Numbered from the stretch's first letter, positions 21,663-34,257 are shown. The stretch: 64,000 nucleotides of DNA from Siphonodentalium dalli (GCA_032622095.1 CP136063.1:268267426-268331425); one strand, 5' to 3'. Notes: generated from the sequence alone by a model not told the origin. A program made the numbers and translations.

Positions 21663-23098
21663 AACAGGCGGGATGGTAAAAAAAAAATTACGGATCCAAG
21701 GTGGAAATTTTGTGTTTTTCAGTTATGGGGACCCACTACACCGGGAGCGTAAGTTTTTTCCACCCAGGTCTGGGACAACCACCCGGGACCGTACGTTTTT
21801 TCCAACCAGGTTGGGACACCCACCCCCACAATTGATGAAAACCTTGTAAATTCTACTAAATAATGTGTTGTTTGCAGGGTAAGGGTCTCTCATTGTTTCT
21901 GCACCAGAACTGAGAGAACGCTAATCAAGTACACCCACAACAAATAAACAAACAAAGCACATGCCTGAAAAATATGCCAACAAAACCTTTAAAAACTCAA
22001 ATATTTATGGTTATACATGTCAAATTACCCACTTTAACAGGATAGATGTGTCCCTTATTAGCAATAGGTTTAAATATGTGCATGTGTAAAGTATAAACAC
22101 CATCAATTTGATTAAATAAACACAGTTCCAGTCCTCTCCATGTGGAAACTCACTGGTGAGCACCCCTTAAAATCTTTCTAGGCGAGTGGCGAGTAGCTCT
22201 CATACAAAATGTCAAGGCGAGTAGTATCTCCCGAAGGCCTGATGGGGAGTACGGGATGGGGTGAGGGGGCATCCCCGGAACATTTTGAAAATTAGATGCT
22301 CTGAGATTGGATCTGGAGCCTTTTAATGCTCCAATCACTGTTCAAATAACGATTTTGTGTCAATAAGAGACAAAAATGCAATGCCACATTGCTAATAGTA
22401 CACAAGCAAGTAAGTTGGTATATTTGAAATAAAGGTATCTGATATATTACGCACATTTGAAGCATGTGTATTCTGAGTTATCTGTTTTGCAGAAATTGTA
22501 TTGCCGATGTGAATCGGAATCTGTTCGATTTTGAATTGATTCCTCGATCTATTCTTGTAAATAGCGCATATCAGAAAAAAAACCTTCGTGTTTTGAGTGA
22601 ATACCAGAATTACCTCATTCGTGGTCACAGTGAGATACTGGAATCATCACTCGTGGCCTTTAGCCACTCGTGATGATTCCAGTATATCACTGTGACCACT
22701 CATGAGATACTTCCAATATTCACTCAAAACACGCAGGTATCCTCCATGTATAATAAATTTAAAAAAAGCTATGATAAACTATGAGAATGGATTTTTTTCA
22801 TTGCAATTTTTTTTCTCGACCAAAACCGGACCCACCCCATGATTTCAACTGTTAATGGGAGAAATTGTTGACAAATAAATAAATATAGAGCCCCCTCACT
22901 TGTTTAAGGCTATAGCTTGCACTACTACATGAATCTGATTGTTTCAATGATTCAATTCATTTCGAAGCTGTCTTAGAATTAATTTTCGAAAAAAATTGCA
23001 TGACATCAGAAAAAATCTGCATTCCGGACTCTGGGATACCCACCCACCCGCTCCTTGTATCCTGTAATTTTTTCCGCCACCCCCCCCCCCCCCCGCGG
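21663..23098. mobile_element. 1.44-kb TTAA-flanked element with long central palindrome
   Basis: TTAA at 21659-21662 and 23099-23102 flank 1436 bp. The empty site in the neighbouring tandem copy reads 'gtgTTAAaattg' (about 24646-24657), proving insertion at TTAA. Ends 'gcgggatggtaaaaaaaaaattac' and 'gtaattttttccgccac' plus a C/G-rich terminus are imperfect inverted repeats. Internal text includes 'ggtctgggacaacc' motifs and the palindrome at 22587-22737. No transposase frame is seen (longest about 78 codons), so it is non-autonomous. Confidence 0.8.
22587..22737. repeat. Central palindrome of the TTAA element, about 70-bp arms
   Basis: 'cgtgttttgagtgaata', 'ggtcacagtgagatactgga' and 'atcatcactcgtggc' are answered by 'gccactcgtgatgat', 'tccagtatatcactgtgacc' and 'tattcactcaaaacacg'. 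The loop is only a few bases ('cttta'). It may be an older hairpin insertion within the element, or part of its structure. Confidence 0.75.
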
Positions 23099-23236
23099 TT
23101 AAAATTGTATATTTTGTTTACTTCAATGCCTACATACATGTAGTTCAAGCATTTATAGACCTATTTCGATACCGGGAAAACTTAAAAGGGGAAGCATGTA
23201 TTTTGAGACGCAAACCGCCATATGGCTTTAGATTAA

Positions 23237-23738
23237 TAGCATGGGAGGCCTTCCTTGTCGAAATATTCATATTTGTTCCAACCACACAAACAGACAGACT
23301 ATTACAATGTACATAGTTTTGTTCATACATGTATATACCACAATCATCGCGTAAATAGCATGCTACCATCAATATCTACTATGTATTATCCAAACAAGAA
23401 CCTGGCTGCGTTACAGAGGACAGCGCAATTCTATCGGATAATCACACAAACAGTATATAAACGCTCTTTATTATTTCCATTTCAGGAATACACTAACAAA
23501 GAACGCTCTTTATGTGTATCAATATAATATAAACAAACGCCAGAAAAGGTAACTTTTTTGAGCACTTGTTTACATAACAATGGGTAAACATCTGACGATA
23601 ACATAAATGTTTATGCGATATGTCTAATTGCTATACAAACAAAGTCTGTATATATTTGAATATTCTTTCTGTTTATGGCGGTTTTCAACGGAGATGAGTA
23701 TTTTACCAGCATACCCACCACCAAGGCCTCCCGTGCCT
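23237..23738 (-). mobile_element. TTAA-flanked non-autonomous element, copy T3 (inverted)
   Basis: TTAA at 23233-23236 and 23739-23742. The empty site in tandem copy 2 reads 'tatatTAAaacaaaatt' with one intact TTAA (about 24802). Ends 'tagcatgggaggcctt' and 'aaggcctcccgtgcct' are inverted repeats. The interior is the reverse complement of T1 and T2. Length 502 bp, no transposase. Confidence 0.85.
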
Positions 23739-25330
23739 TTAAAACAAAATTTGGAATTAATTATTATTTTGGATTGAGCTGTTTTTTTATTTTGGTAAAT
23801 AACTATATTCCAATGCTCTGACCAACTTAGAGCACCACACCCAATGGGTTAACTGGAAAGTCCAGTTGGGCGTGTGTTGACCAAGAAACACGACCCGTGC
23901 GCTGTCCGACATTGAACAATCTTGATAAAGTATGTGCTTTACAAATAAATCGGGAAACGATTGTTACAAAAGGTGGAGCTAGATCTTTCCAGATCGAGAA
24001 AAGAATCCTAACTCTCCCAACATATATAGGCGCTGTCGTGCTAGATCAAGAACAGAATCCCAACTCTATCAACAGATGTGGTAAGGAGAGTCAGTATATA
24101 ATCTCGTTGCTGATAAGATTGCACAATTCAACGATTCGACTATATGCTTAAGTGTGCCCCATCCGACATTGTTGACTGGCACTCTAATAAACACCTATGT
24201 TATACATTGATTGTGGTTTAGTTGCCCGTTAACGAAAATTTAAGAGCATGATTATAACTCGGAAATGTAACATGGGACAAATATTGAAAATACTATTGTA
24301 ATACTGCCTTTTTTGTGAAATTTCACCTGTGCATGTGTATACCCGAGTATTATGAAACCCACTTATTAGGAGGAAGAAAGTCCAGAATAGGGCGATTAGT
24401 TGTAACTATACATTATTAAATCTTCAAAAGGGTAAATTGGCGAGCACGAATACATGTTATTCTGGCTTCATATGCTCAGAAAAAAATCATGTTCATTATC
24501 ACCGCCATTTTGCAGCCGTTTTCAACTTATCGCACAGAAGTGAAACAAAACGCTATTTATTATTACCAATCAGGAGTAGACTAACACGGAACGTTCCTTT
24601 CTGTTCCATGCCGTGCCTATGGCTTTTGTTTGGGAACCAAATGCCGTGTTAAAATTGTATTTTGTTCACTCCAATGCGACATGCAGGCACAGGCAATGCC
24701 TACAGAAATGTAGTTCAATCATTTATAGACCTATTTCGATACTGGGAAAACTCAAAAGGGGAAACATGTATTTTGAGGTGCAAACCGCCATGTGGCTTTA
24801 TATTAAAACAAAATTGGAATTAATTCTTTTTATGGATTGAGCTGTGCTCCATATAACGTTTTTTTTTATTCTGGTAAATAACTATATTCCAATACACTGA
24901 TCAACTTAGAGCACCACATGCAATGGGTTAACTGGAAATTCCGGGGCGTGTGTTGATCAAGAAACACAACCCGTGCGTTGTACGACATTGAACACTCTTG
25001 ACAATGGATGTGCTTTACAAATAAATCGGGAAACGATTGTTACAAGAGATGGAGCTAGATCTGTCCAGATCGAGAAAAGAATCCTAACTCTCCCAACATA
25101 TATAGGCGCTGTCTTGCTAGATCAAGAACAGAATCCCAACTCTATCAACATATGTGGTAACGGGAACCAATATATAATCTCGTTGCTGATAAGATTGCAT
25201 AATTCAACGATTCGATCACATGCTTAAATTATGCCCCATCCGATATTGTTGACTGACACTCCAATAAACACGTATGGTATACATTGATTGTGGTTTAGTT
25301 GCCCATTAACGAATATTTAAGAGCATGGTT

Positions 25331-26300
25331 GGTGAAAATTTGTGTGAAATCGGACATGAGCGAACGATATTCTTAAACGCGCCAAAATCGTGACAGATAA
25401 ACACACAGACGCTATCACGATATATCACGCCCCACATATAGAGCCTCTCACACATATGCACACACATCTCACACACTTCTTATATAGCTTATGTGGTGTA
25501 TATACAAAATATTGATATCCGAATAAAGTGAAATACCAAAAAATGTATAATTTTATTACATCATCCTACTGTTATTCCATTCATTATCATAATATATAAA
25601 TACCAATCACCGATATACATGTACAAACAAAAGATGACCCTACCTTGCAAGTCTAATCCGAAAAATAAACTACCAGAATGTCACATTCGAACTATTATTA
25701 TATGATTTTGACTGGCTAATAGTGCCATATTGTTAATATTATTATACTACTTGGTCAGTATGTTATCGACCAAAATATATCGGACCTAGGAATACTCATA
25801 AGAACCTTATTTCGCGCTCCGCGTATAATGTGCCGCATTTCTTGGTATACAGTGGGACATGGTCGTTTTATTTATAGAAACGTGAATTTTTGGAGAGGAA
25901 AAGAAGTCGAACTGCCACCCGGAGGCCGAGTCCGATAAAATATGTGGTTGGGAATTATGGTGATATGCATGAGAAACCTTCAGTGATAAGCCTTATATAG
26001 ATGTCATAATTTGAAGGATTAGTTGCTTTAACGGAATTAAGTTGATCATTCGTGAAACCAAAATATTTTATATTCCATAATTACAATCATGGGTATATAA
26101 TATATGATCTGGATTGCGTTGCAATTTCTGACAGTGCTATTGCTCGTCAATGCCATACTTTACACCGATACGACGTTACGGTCGTTACCTGGGGCTCATA
26201 TAGCAGTCCCAATCAAACTAACCAGGTAATAGACTGTAATAGCCCAATAATTATTATTGGAGACTGCCCATCAATCGTACTCCTTGTCATACTTGATTAT
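25331..26300. other. Unassigned AT-rich sequence
   Basis: No supported gene. Near 25440-25480 there is a short CACACA-rich patch. An 84-codon frame at 26052-26306 has no recognisable domain, no clear promoter and no homologous copy in the window, so it is left uncalled. Confidence 0.4.
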
Positions 26301-26307
26301 GGTTAGG

Positions 26308-26490
26308 CCCAGTTTCATAAAAGCAACTGACATAGTTGAGACGTAAGATGGTCTTAAGTTCAAACTTCAGTCGTAAGTGCGTTTCACGACCAGTGTCTTA
26401 CTTAATTTAGTATTAATTTTGGTCCTAACTTTAAGTCTAACGTGAGGTTCTTAAGAACAATCCTAAAGTTAAGACATAAGTTATGGTCCT
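26308..26490. repeat. MITE-like 'gcccagtttcataaaa...cttaagt' repeat end
   Basis: The text has the style of a common invertebrate interspersed repeat: 'ggcccagtttcataaaagc' then alternating 'taagac/gtcttaa/taagtt' motifs and short internal inverted repeats (gtcttaagtt / aagttaagac). No opposite terminal repeat is found, so extent and class are uncertain. Confidence 0.4.
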
Positions 26491-26499
26491 CCTTTTTTC

Positions 26500-26825
26500 G
26501 GAAATATAGATGGGATCTGGTTCGTGTATGTTGTTATAAATAAATTTAAATGAATAACATGTAACTTTACAGTTATCATTGTTGTAACAAAAAGAATATA
26601 TTTTCATATAATTATTTGAACAGTATTTGCGATTCAAATCACATAATTGTAATGTTTACAGTAATCATGTGATGACAATTGGTCCGAACATTTCCACATC
26701 TAGGATAATAGTGAATGAGTTATACTGAGCTGTTTGATAAGTTCTGATTTCGGCTATTTTTATATGCTTTCCATGCTATATTATTATGTTATAATTTTAT
26801 TGTAAAATGCCATATTTGTAAACAC
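26500..26825. other. Unassigned AT-rich sequence
   Basis: Nothing recognisable; no open frame of note and no repeat structure. It is the left flank of the satellite. Confidence 0.4.
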
Positions 26826-26829
26826 ACCG

Positions 26830-29800
26830 ATCACCACCCATCACACCGGGGGTACCACAACGAGGGGGTGAAAATGGGGTAAGGACTATTTTCGAGACGG
26901 TGAGGATTACAACCGATTTGACGGCATGGGTGGGGGCCAGCCACAAATACACCCTAGAAACACACCTACCCACAACCATCATCCTCGGTGGGGGGGGGGG
27001 GGTACCAACGAGGGGGTGAAAATTGGGTATGGAAAATATTCGAGAACGGTAAGGATTTCAACCAATTTCACGGTATGGGTGGGTGGTCCACACCAAATAC
27101 TCCATAGAAACAATCCGATCCCCCACCCATCACACCGGGGGTACCAACCGAGAAGGTGGAAATGGGGTAAGGCCCACCCCAAATACACCCTGGATATACC
27201 CCGATCCCCAACCACCACCCCGGGGGTACCACCCAAGGGGGTGAAAATGGGGTATGGACCATTTTCGAGAATGGTAAGGATTTCAACCAATTTCATGGTA
27301 TGGGTGGGTGGTCCACACCAAATACTCCATAGAAACACCCCGATCCCCCACCCAACACCCCTGGGGTACCAACCGAGAAGGTGGAAATGGGGTATGGACC
27401 ATTTTCGTAAACGGTAAGGATTTCGACCGATTTGATGTTATGGGCGCGTGGCACACCCAAATACACAATATAAACACCCTCGCCCCTCAACATCACTCCC
27501 GGGGGTACAACCCGGGGGGTGAAAATGGGAACTGACAATCTTCGAGAACGGTAAGGACATCGACCGAATTGACAGCATGGATGGGTGGTTCGTCCCAAAT
27601 AAACCATAGAAACACCCGAACCCCACCATCACCCGGGGGGGGGGGGATTACCACTACGATGGGTAAACATTGGGTATGGACCATTTTCGAGAACGGTACG
27701 GATTTAGACCGATTTGATGTCACTTGGGTGGGTGGCCCGCCTCTGTACACCATAGAAAAAACCCACCCACCTGTCAGCTGGGGGTACCTCCCAAGGGGGT
27801 GAAAATGAGGTACATGTATCGACCATTTTCGAGAAGGTAAGAATTTCGACCGATTTGACTACATGGTAGGGTGGCCCGCCAAAACACCACCCTAGAAACA
27901 TTCCGACCCCTCCAATCACCCAAAGGTACCACCCGAGGTGTGAAAATGGGGGATGAACCATTTTCGAGAACGGTAAGGGTTTCGACCGATTTGACGGCAT
28001 GGTGGGTGGCCCGCTCCAAATACACCCTAGAAACACCGAGACCCCCATCCATCACCACGGGAGTACCACCCGAGTGGGTGAACATGGGGTATGGAACATT
28101 TTCGAGAACGGTAAGGATTTCGACCGATTTGACGGTATGAATGGGTTGCCCGCCACAAACACGCCCTACAAACGTCCCGACCCCCATCACCACGGGAGGT
28201 AGGCTACCACCCGAGGGGGTAAAATGGGGTATGGACCATTTTCGAGAACGGTAAAGATTTCAACCAATTTGACGGCATGTGTGGGTGACCCGCCAAAAAT
28301 AGACCCTGGAAACACCCCGATCCCCCACCACCACCCCGGCGGTACCACCCCGAGGAGATGAAAATGGGGTATGGACCAGAAGGACTTCAACCGATTTGAC
28401 GACACGGGTGGGTGGCTTACGCAAATACACCATAGAAACACACGATCGCACACCCATCACCACCGTGTGTACCACCCGAGGGGTGAAAATGGGGTATGGA
28501 CAATTTTCGAGAACGGTAAAGATTTCAACCAATTTGACGGCATGTGTGGGTGACCCGCCCAAAATAGACCCTGAAAACACCCCGATCCCCACCCACCACC
28601 CCGGCGGTACCACCCCGAGGAGATGAAAATGTGTTATGGACCATTTTCGAGAAAGGTAAGGACTTCAACCGATTTGACGGCACGGGTGGGTGGCTTACGC
28701 CAATACACCATAGAAACACACGATCACACACCCATTGCCACCTTGGGTACCACCCGAGGGGTGAAAATGGGGTATGGACCATTTTCGAGAACGGTAAGGA
28801 TTTCAACTGATTTGACGGCGTGGGTGGGTGGCCAGCCACAAAACAAATACACACTAGAAACACACCTACCCCAACCATCATCCCCTGGGGTACCACCCGA
28901 GGGGGTAAAAATGGAGTATGGACAATATTCCAGAACGGTAAGGATTTCAACCGATTTGACGGCATGGGCGGGTAGCACATCCCAAATACACAATAGAAAC
29001 ACCCCACAACCGGGGAGTACCACCCGAGGGGTGAAAATGGGGTATGGACCATTTTCGAGAACGGTAAGGATTTCGACCGATTTGACGTCATGGGTGGGTG
29101 GCTAGCCCAAAATACAACATAGAAACACCCGAACCCCACCGATCACCCGGGGGGGGGGGTAACACTCCAAGGGGGTGAACATTGGGTATGGACCATTTTC
29201 GAGAACGGTAAGTATTTCGACCGATTTGAAGGCATTTTGGGTGGGTGGCCCGCATCGAATACACCACAGAAAAACAACACCATCGAAACACCCCGACACC
29301 ACCATCACCACAGGAGGTACCAGCCCGAGGGGGTGAAAATGGGGTATGGACCATTTTCGAGAATTGTAAGGATTTCGACCGATTTGACGGCATGGGTCGG
29401 TGGCCACCACGAGATGAAAATGGGGTATGGACCATTTTCGAGAAAGGTAAGGAGTTCATCCGATTTGATGGCACGGGTGGGTGGCCCACCCCAAATACAC
29501 CATAGAAACACCCCGACCCCACCAATCAGCCCGGAGGTACCAGCCAGATGGGGTGAAAATGGGGTATGGAACATTTTCGAGAACGGTAAGGATTTCGAAC
29601 GACGGCATGGGTCGGTGCCAGCCACAAATACACCCTAGGAAACCCCAGACCCCACCAATCACCCCGGTGGTACCCGCCCGAGTGGAGTGAAAATGGGGTA
29701 TGGAATATTTTCGACAACGGAAAAGATTTCGACCGATATGACGGCATGGGACGGCGACCCGCCCCAAATACACCATAGAAACACCCAGACCCACACCCTT

Positions 29801-31325
29801 CACCACGGGGGTACACACCAAGGTAGTGAGCATGTGGTATGGACCATTTTCGAGAACGTTACGGATTTCGACCGATTTGGCGGTATGATTGGGTGGGCTG
29901 CCACAAACAAACCCGTCATCACCCGTGGGAGGTAGGCTACCACCCATGGGGGTAAATATGGGGTATGGACCATTTTTGAGAACGGTAATGATTTCAATCA
30001 ATTTGACGGCATGTGTGGGTAATCCGCCCCAAATAGACCTAGAAACAGCCCGATCCCCACCCATTACCCCCGGCGGTACCAACCCGAGGAGATGAAAATG
30101 GGGTATGGACAATTTTCGAAAAAGGTAAGGATTTCAACTATTTTGACGGCATGGGTATGTGGCCCACCCCAAATACACCATAGCAACACCCCGATCCCCC
30201 ACCCATCACCCCGAGGGTACCAACCGAGCAGGTGAAAATGGGGTATGGACCATTTTAGAGAACGGTAATGATTTCTTCTGATTTGACGTTATGGGCGGGT
30301 GGCACACCAAATACACGATAGAAACACCCCTCGCCCCTCACCATCACTCTCGGGGAATACTACCCGAGGGGTGAAAATGGGATACGGGCCATTTTCGAGA
30401 ACGGTAAGGACTTTGACCGATTTGACGGCATGGGTGGTGGTCCGCCCCAAACACACCAAAGAAACACCCGAACCCCATCCATTACCGGGGGGGGGGGGTG
30501 TTAACACTCCGAGGGTGTGAACATTGGGTATGGGCCATTCTCGAGAACAGTAATGATTTCGACCGATTTGACGGAATTTTGGGTGGGTGGGCCGCATCAA
30601 ATACAACATGGAAAAACCCCACAAACCTGTCAGCTGGGGGTACCACCCAAGCGGGTGAAAATGATGTATCGATCATTTTCGAGAAGGTAAGGATTTCGAC
30701 CAATTTGACTAAATAGGAGGGTGGCCTGCCACAACTACATCCTAAAAACACCCGACCCTAACAATCACCCCGGGAGTACGAGCTCGAGGGGGTGAAAATG
30801 TGGTATGGACCATTTTCGAGAACGGTAAGGATTTCAACCAATTTGACGGTATGTGTGGGTGACCAGCCACATATTCACCATAGAAACACACATACCCCAA
30901 CCATCATCCCCAGGGGGACCACCTCCACCCCGAAGGGTGGAAATGGAGTATGGACAATATTCGAAAACGGTAAGGATTTCGACCGATTTGACGGCATGGG
31001 TGGGTGGTCCTCCTCAAATACACCATGGAAAAACCTCACCCAACCGGTTAGTTGGGGGTACCACAAAGGGGGTGAACATTAGGTATCGACCATTTTCGAG
31101 AAGGTAAGGATTTCGACCCATTTGACTAAATTGGAGGGTGGCAGACCAGAAGCACACCCTAGAAACACATTGACCCCACCAATCAGCCCGGAGGTACCAG
31201 CCCGACGGGGTGAAAATGGGATATGGACCATTTTCGAGAACGGTAAGTATTTCGACCAATTTGACGGCATGTATCGGTGGCCCGCCCCAAATACACTATA
31301 GAAACACCCAGACCCCCATCCATTG
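26830..31325 (+). repeat. Satellite array, about 33 units of roughly 136 bp
   Basis: Each unit reads approximately 'gaaaatggggtatggaccat', 'tttcgagaacggtaagga', 'tttcgaccgatttgacggca', 'tgggtgggtggcccgcc', 'caaatacaccatagaaacac', then a C-rich 'cccacccatcaccccggggg' and 'taccacccgaggggg'. About 33 anchors are visible from 26868 to 31209, with usual spacings of 120-150 bp. All units face one way. Many frames of 60-218 codons on both strands are produced by this C/G-rich repeat and translate the same motif over and over; none is accepted as a gene. The right edge abuts the 3' side of the gypsy pol region. Confidence 0.95.
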
Positions 31326-31329
31326 TAGG

Positions 31330-31577
31330 AATAATGGGTGAGTATGTGAGTTTTGGATACGTGATGTTGTTGAGAAGTATTTTGATACATGATTATGAAT
31401 GTTCGATATCAGTTGTCATCTGATATAAATCATATGTTTCCGTACTTTCGTTTGACCAATTCGTTGTATCATTTGAACGGCTGCTAAATGAGTGGGAATT
31501 ATTGGATGAGGTAGATTGGAGATTAGCTAGTGATGAATTATTGTGGCATGTGTTTGGCGTTCGGTGTATATAATTTA
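31330..31577 (-). other. Gypsy sequence 3' of pol, up to the satellite edge
   Basis: A short AT-rich stretch follows the pol stop (31578) before the satellite starts. No env-like frame is seen, and it does not resemble the env start at 62152. It may be the remains of the pol-env junction or flanking DNA. Confidence 0.4.
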
Positions 31578-32505
31578 CTATGCCGGCCGCATTTTTTGGA
31601 TGCCCGACTCGACATTGTTTCTGATGTAGTATTGTAAATTTTCTGTCGTAATGATTTTGTGTTTTATGATATTTGGCTCCTGTGGTTGGGAACTTGAATG
31701 GTCGCTGGACGAAAATTGCGGGGATGAATGGTTGTCTGTCTTATTAAAATGCTTCGAAGCCACGAGTCTGTTGACCAATTCAGCCAATGGTATTGAAGAG
31801 CTGTCGTCTGTGTTTGATCGCCCAAGTTGAGCGAGTTTAATTGCCGTTGTTTTGAGGTCATCGTCTGATTCTAAAGTAGATTGAGAGATAATACTATCAA
31901 TATTGGTTTCACTCGGTGGAAATGCAAATCGATTATGTCGTTTATTCTTAAAATGAGTGGGTCGTTGAGGTGTTGGCCAATTAACAGGGGATGGTTTGAT
32001 GTGTTTAGCATGTGATTTTGTTAATTTTGCAGACAGGTCATGTCTTAGTATGGAAGATATGGGGCCTGTTTGTTTTAAGATGCGCCAAAATGGCTCATAT
32101 TTAAATGAAAATTTGTGATTTGGTTGGTGGATTTTGTAAAAGACGGATTGGCCTATTTTAAAGGTTGGAATAGATCCAGATCTGTTCCGTTTGTGGTTGC
32201 GAGAGGCTGTTTCGAGATGAGATTTTGTAGTTATAAAAATAATGTGTTGATTTTGAAGCGTGGTGGCTAAAAAATCATCTCCTAAATACTTTACTCTGTG
32301 TGTTAAAATTCGGTCTATGCTTATCTGTGGTTCTCTAAAAAAAAGTCAGAAAAAATGGTGAATGTGTATGTACACTGGAACAATAGAAGTTCATTGCTTG
32401 TGATGCATAATTTAGAGATAGGTCCCAATTTTCTACATTTGCTTGGGTGATTGTTGAAATAATTGATGCCAAACTTCTATGCGATCGTTCACTTTTTCCA
32501 TTGCT
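31578..32505 (-). pseudogene. pol: Gypsy integrase C-terminal part (broken)
   Basis: After an in-frame TAG at 32506-32508 the integrase frame continues with NGKSERSHR, where the Glu of the DDE triad is expected (retroviral integrases have N-G-x-x-E-R here). It then runs into a T8 homopolymer on the minus strand (plus 32338-32345, A run), after which the frame shifts and resumes with EPQISIDRILTHRVKYLG. The C-terminal region is rich in Ser, Thr, Gln and His, as is usual for gypsy integrase tails, and stops at 31578. A GPY/F motif could not be recognised. Frame assignment in the last 600 bp is tentative. Confidence 0.65.
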
Positions 32506-32988
32506 CTACGGATTAGAGAAGCTTGTCAAACGGTGTTGGATATGGTAATATTTACAAAATTCAGTGAAGGTTGAGTTTGGAAATTCAGAGCCGTTGTCCG
32601 TAAGAATTGATTCCGCATAGCCGAATAGAGTGAAATACTTTGAGTTCAATCTTTCTAAAATTGTATCAACCATTTTGTTAGGTAATGCGTATGCTAAAGT
32701 ATGTAATGAAAACTGATCAATAATAGTTAAGATAAATCTATTTCCTGATTGTGTTTTGGGGGCAAATGGTCCCATAGGATCAATGGCAATTAGTTGTCCT
32801 GGTCTCGATGGGGCAGTGATTGGTTGAAGCGGGATTTTTGGATTGTAAGCATTTCGTTGTCGGCATGTATGACAATTGTTTATGTATGTGACAATTTTTG
32901 CAAACAACTGGGGTGTGTAATATCTGTTTCGTATGGTCGCATAGAGCGATTGTACCGCTCTATTTTCGAGACTGTGATATTGTGATAT
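32506..32988 (-). CDS. pol: Gypsy integrase, zinc-binding end and catalytic core (fragment)
   Basis: This frame holds the C-x2-C half of the HHCC zinc domain (CHTCRQRN) and the rve-type catalytic core: first Asp in IAIDPMGPFAP, second Asp in ILTDNGSEF, with a spacing normal for DDE integrases. The third catalytic residue falls beyond a premature TAG at 32506-32508. Integrase inserts element cDNA into host DNA. The 5' end of this segment is cut at 32988/32997 by the fold-back transposon; the frame extends into that insert only by chance. The histidine half of the zinc domain lies on the far side, at 34266-34392. Confidence 0.88.
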   Translation of the reverse strand: MSQYHSLENRAVQSLYATIRNRYYTPQLFAKIVTYINNCHTCRQRNAYNPKIPLQPITAPSRPGQLIAIDPMGPFAPKTQSGNRFILTIIDQFSLHTLAYALPNKMVDTILERLNSKYFTLFGYAESILTDNGSEFPNSTFTEFCKYYHIQHRLTSFSNP

Positions 32989-32996
32989 GACTTCTT

Positions 32997-34257
32997 CACA
33001 GATCCCCAGAACAAAAATTGACCCCACCCCCAATAATACTTAATCCTATAGAAAGGTATCCAACTTGGCCCGGCCTAATTTTTTATTAGTTTTACAATGT
33101 CCACAATCAGGTTAAAATACACAAAAATAATTTTTGTAACATAAATGCCTCATATATAGTTAGAAAGATATGTTATTACTCTTCAATTTGACGCATCCCC
33201 TGTAAAAATTGGTTAAGAAAAACTCTGGTTATGAGCACAGGTCTGACCCAAACCGACTGTAAAATTTCACTCGTTCGACATGATGTCCCCTAAACTCGGT
33301 AAAAAAGTGCGATTTTTACAACGACTTGGGCTTCAAAAACACAATCGACGGTTAGTAGAATATATATATTATACATCATTAGCAGCGGAATTGTTTACTG
33401 ACCCACCCAAACCAATCACGCTACATCACGGCATCGTATATCTCGTATTTATTGAAAAATTCAGTTTCATAAACCCGGAAGGAAAGTGAATTTTTCCAAA
33501 GGCAGCCATTGGTGTTCGGGCGCATATGTGTACTCTCTATAGTTCATACCCAACATAATATATAACGAAGAAGTAGTGTATACTACTGTATATACGCTCT
33601 AAATATTTATGGAGTTATATTTCTGTCCATATATATGTTTTCAAATCGGCACTGGTGTTAATTCAGTCTTTGTGTATTTATTTAACTATATATTGTGTTG
33701 GGTATGAACTATAGAGAGTACACATATGCGCCCGAACACCAATGGCTGCCTTTGGAAAAATTCACTTTCCTTCCGGGTTAATGAAACTGAATTTTTCAAT
33801 AAATACGAGAGATACGATGCCGTGATGTAGCGTGATTGGTTTGGGTGGGTCAGTAAACAATTCCGCTGCTAATGATGTATAATATATATATTCTACTGAC
33901 CGTCGATTGTGTTTTTGAAGCCCAAGTCGGTGTAAAAATCGCACCTTTTTTTTACCGAGTTTAGCGGACATCATGTCGAACGAGTGAAATTTTACAGTCG
34001 GTTTGCGTCAGACCTGTGCTCATAACAAGAGTTTTTCTTAACCCATTTTTACAGGGGATGCATCAAATTGAAGAGTAATAACATATCTTTCTAATTATAT
34101 ATGAAGCATTTATGTTACAAAAATTATTTTGGTGTATTTTAACCTGATTGTGGACATTGTAAAACTAATAAAAAATTAGGCCGGGCCAAGTTGGATACCT
34201 TTCTATAGGATTAAGTATTATTGGGGTTGGGGCCAATTTTTGTTCTGGGGACCTGTG
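32997..34257. mobile_element. Fold-back DNA transposon, 1261 bp, 8-bp target duplication
   Basis: The element starts CACAGATCCCCAGAAC and ends GTTCTGGGGACCTGTG. Both arms (about 32997-33560 and 33695-34257) are near-perfect inverted repeats, including 'ccaacttggcccggcctaat' and 'ggcagccattggtgttcggg' with their complements, around a spacer of about 130 bp. The octamer GACTTCTT flanks it at 32989-32996 and 34258-34265: a perfect 8-bp target duplication. Eight-bp duplications are typical of hAT and P-type transposases. The 69-70-codon frames in the arms (33280-33489 and 33762-33974) are mirror images of one sequence; no transposase is present. It splits the integrase. Confidence 0.92.

Larger units (their letters stand above)
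21240..25330 (+). repeat. Two-copy tandem repeat, unit about 1.06 kb; first copy split by two TTAA insertions
   Basis: Copy 1 runs 21240-21662, 23099-23236 and 23739-24250. Copy 2 runs about 24250-25330 without interruption. Landmarks in order: 'ggaaatgtaacatgg' (21264, 24261), 'gggcgattagttgtaacta' (21397, 24389), 'gttaaaattgtat' (23098, 24648), 'gacctatttcgatac' (23158, 24728), 'gttaactggaaa' (23848, 24927), 'acatatataggcgctgtc' (24019, 25097). Conserved 84-codon frames at 23897-24151 and 24973-25227 begin with GTG and look like repeat frames, not genes. Confidence 0.85.

Noticed and set aside
23897-25227. Pair of similar 84-codon ORFs (23897-24151, 24973-25227)
   Set aside because: Considered as a duplicated small gene. 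Both begin with GTG rather than ATG, and the similarity extends far beyond the frames as a tandem repeat, so conservation does not indicate coding.
26830-31325. CRISPR array
   Set aside because: Repeats are long, variable and contiguous without spacers, no cas genes exist, and the context is eukaryotic.
26926-31390. Many ORFs of 60-218 codons on both strands in the satellite
   Set aside because: They translate the same ~136-bp C/G-rich unit repeatedly, in several overlapping frames and on both strands. No frame is kept from unit to unit, as spacing is not a constant multiple of three.
33280-33974. 69- and 70-codon ORFs that are near-identical
   Set aside because: They are the same sequence on the two arms of the fold-back transposon, read on opposite strands; no domain is recognised.
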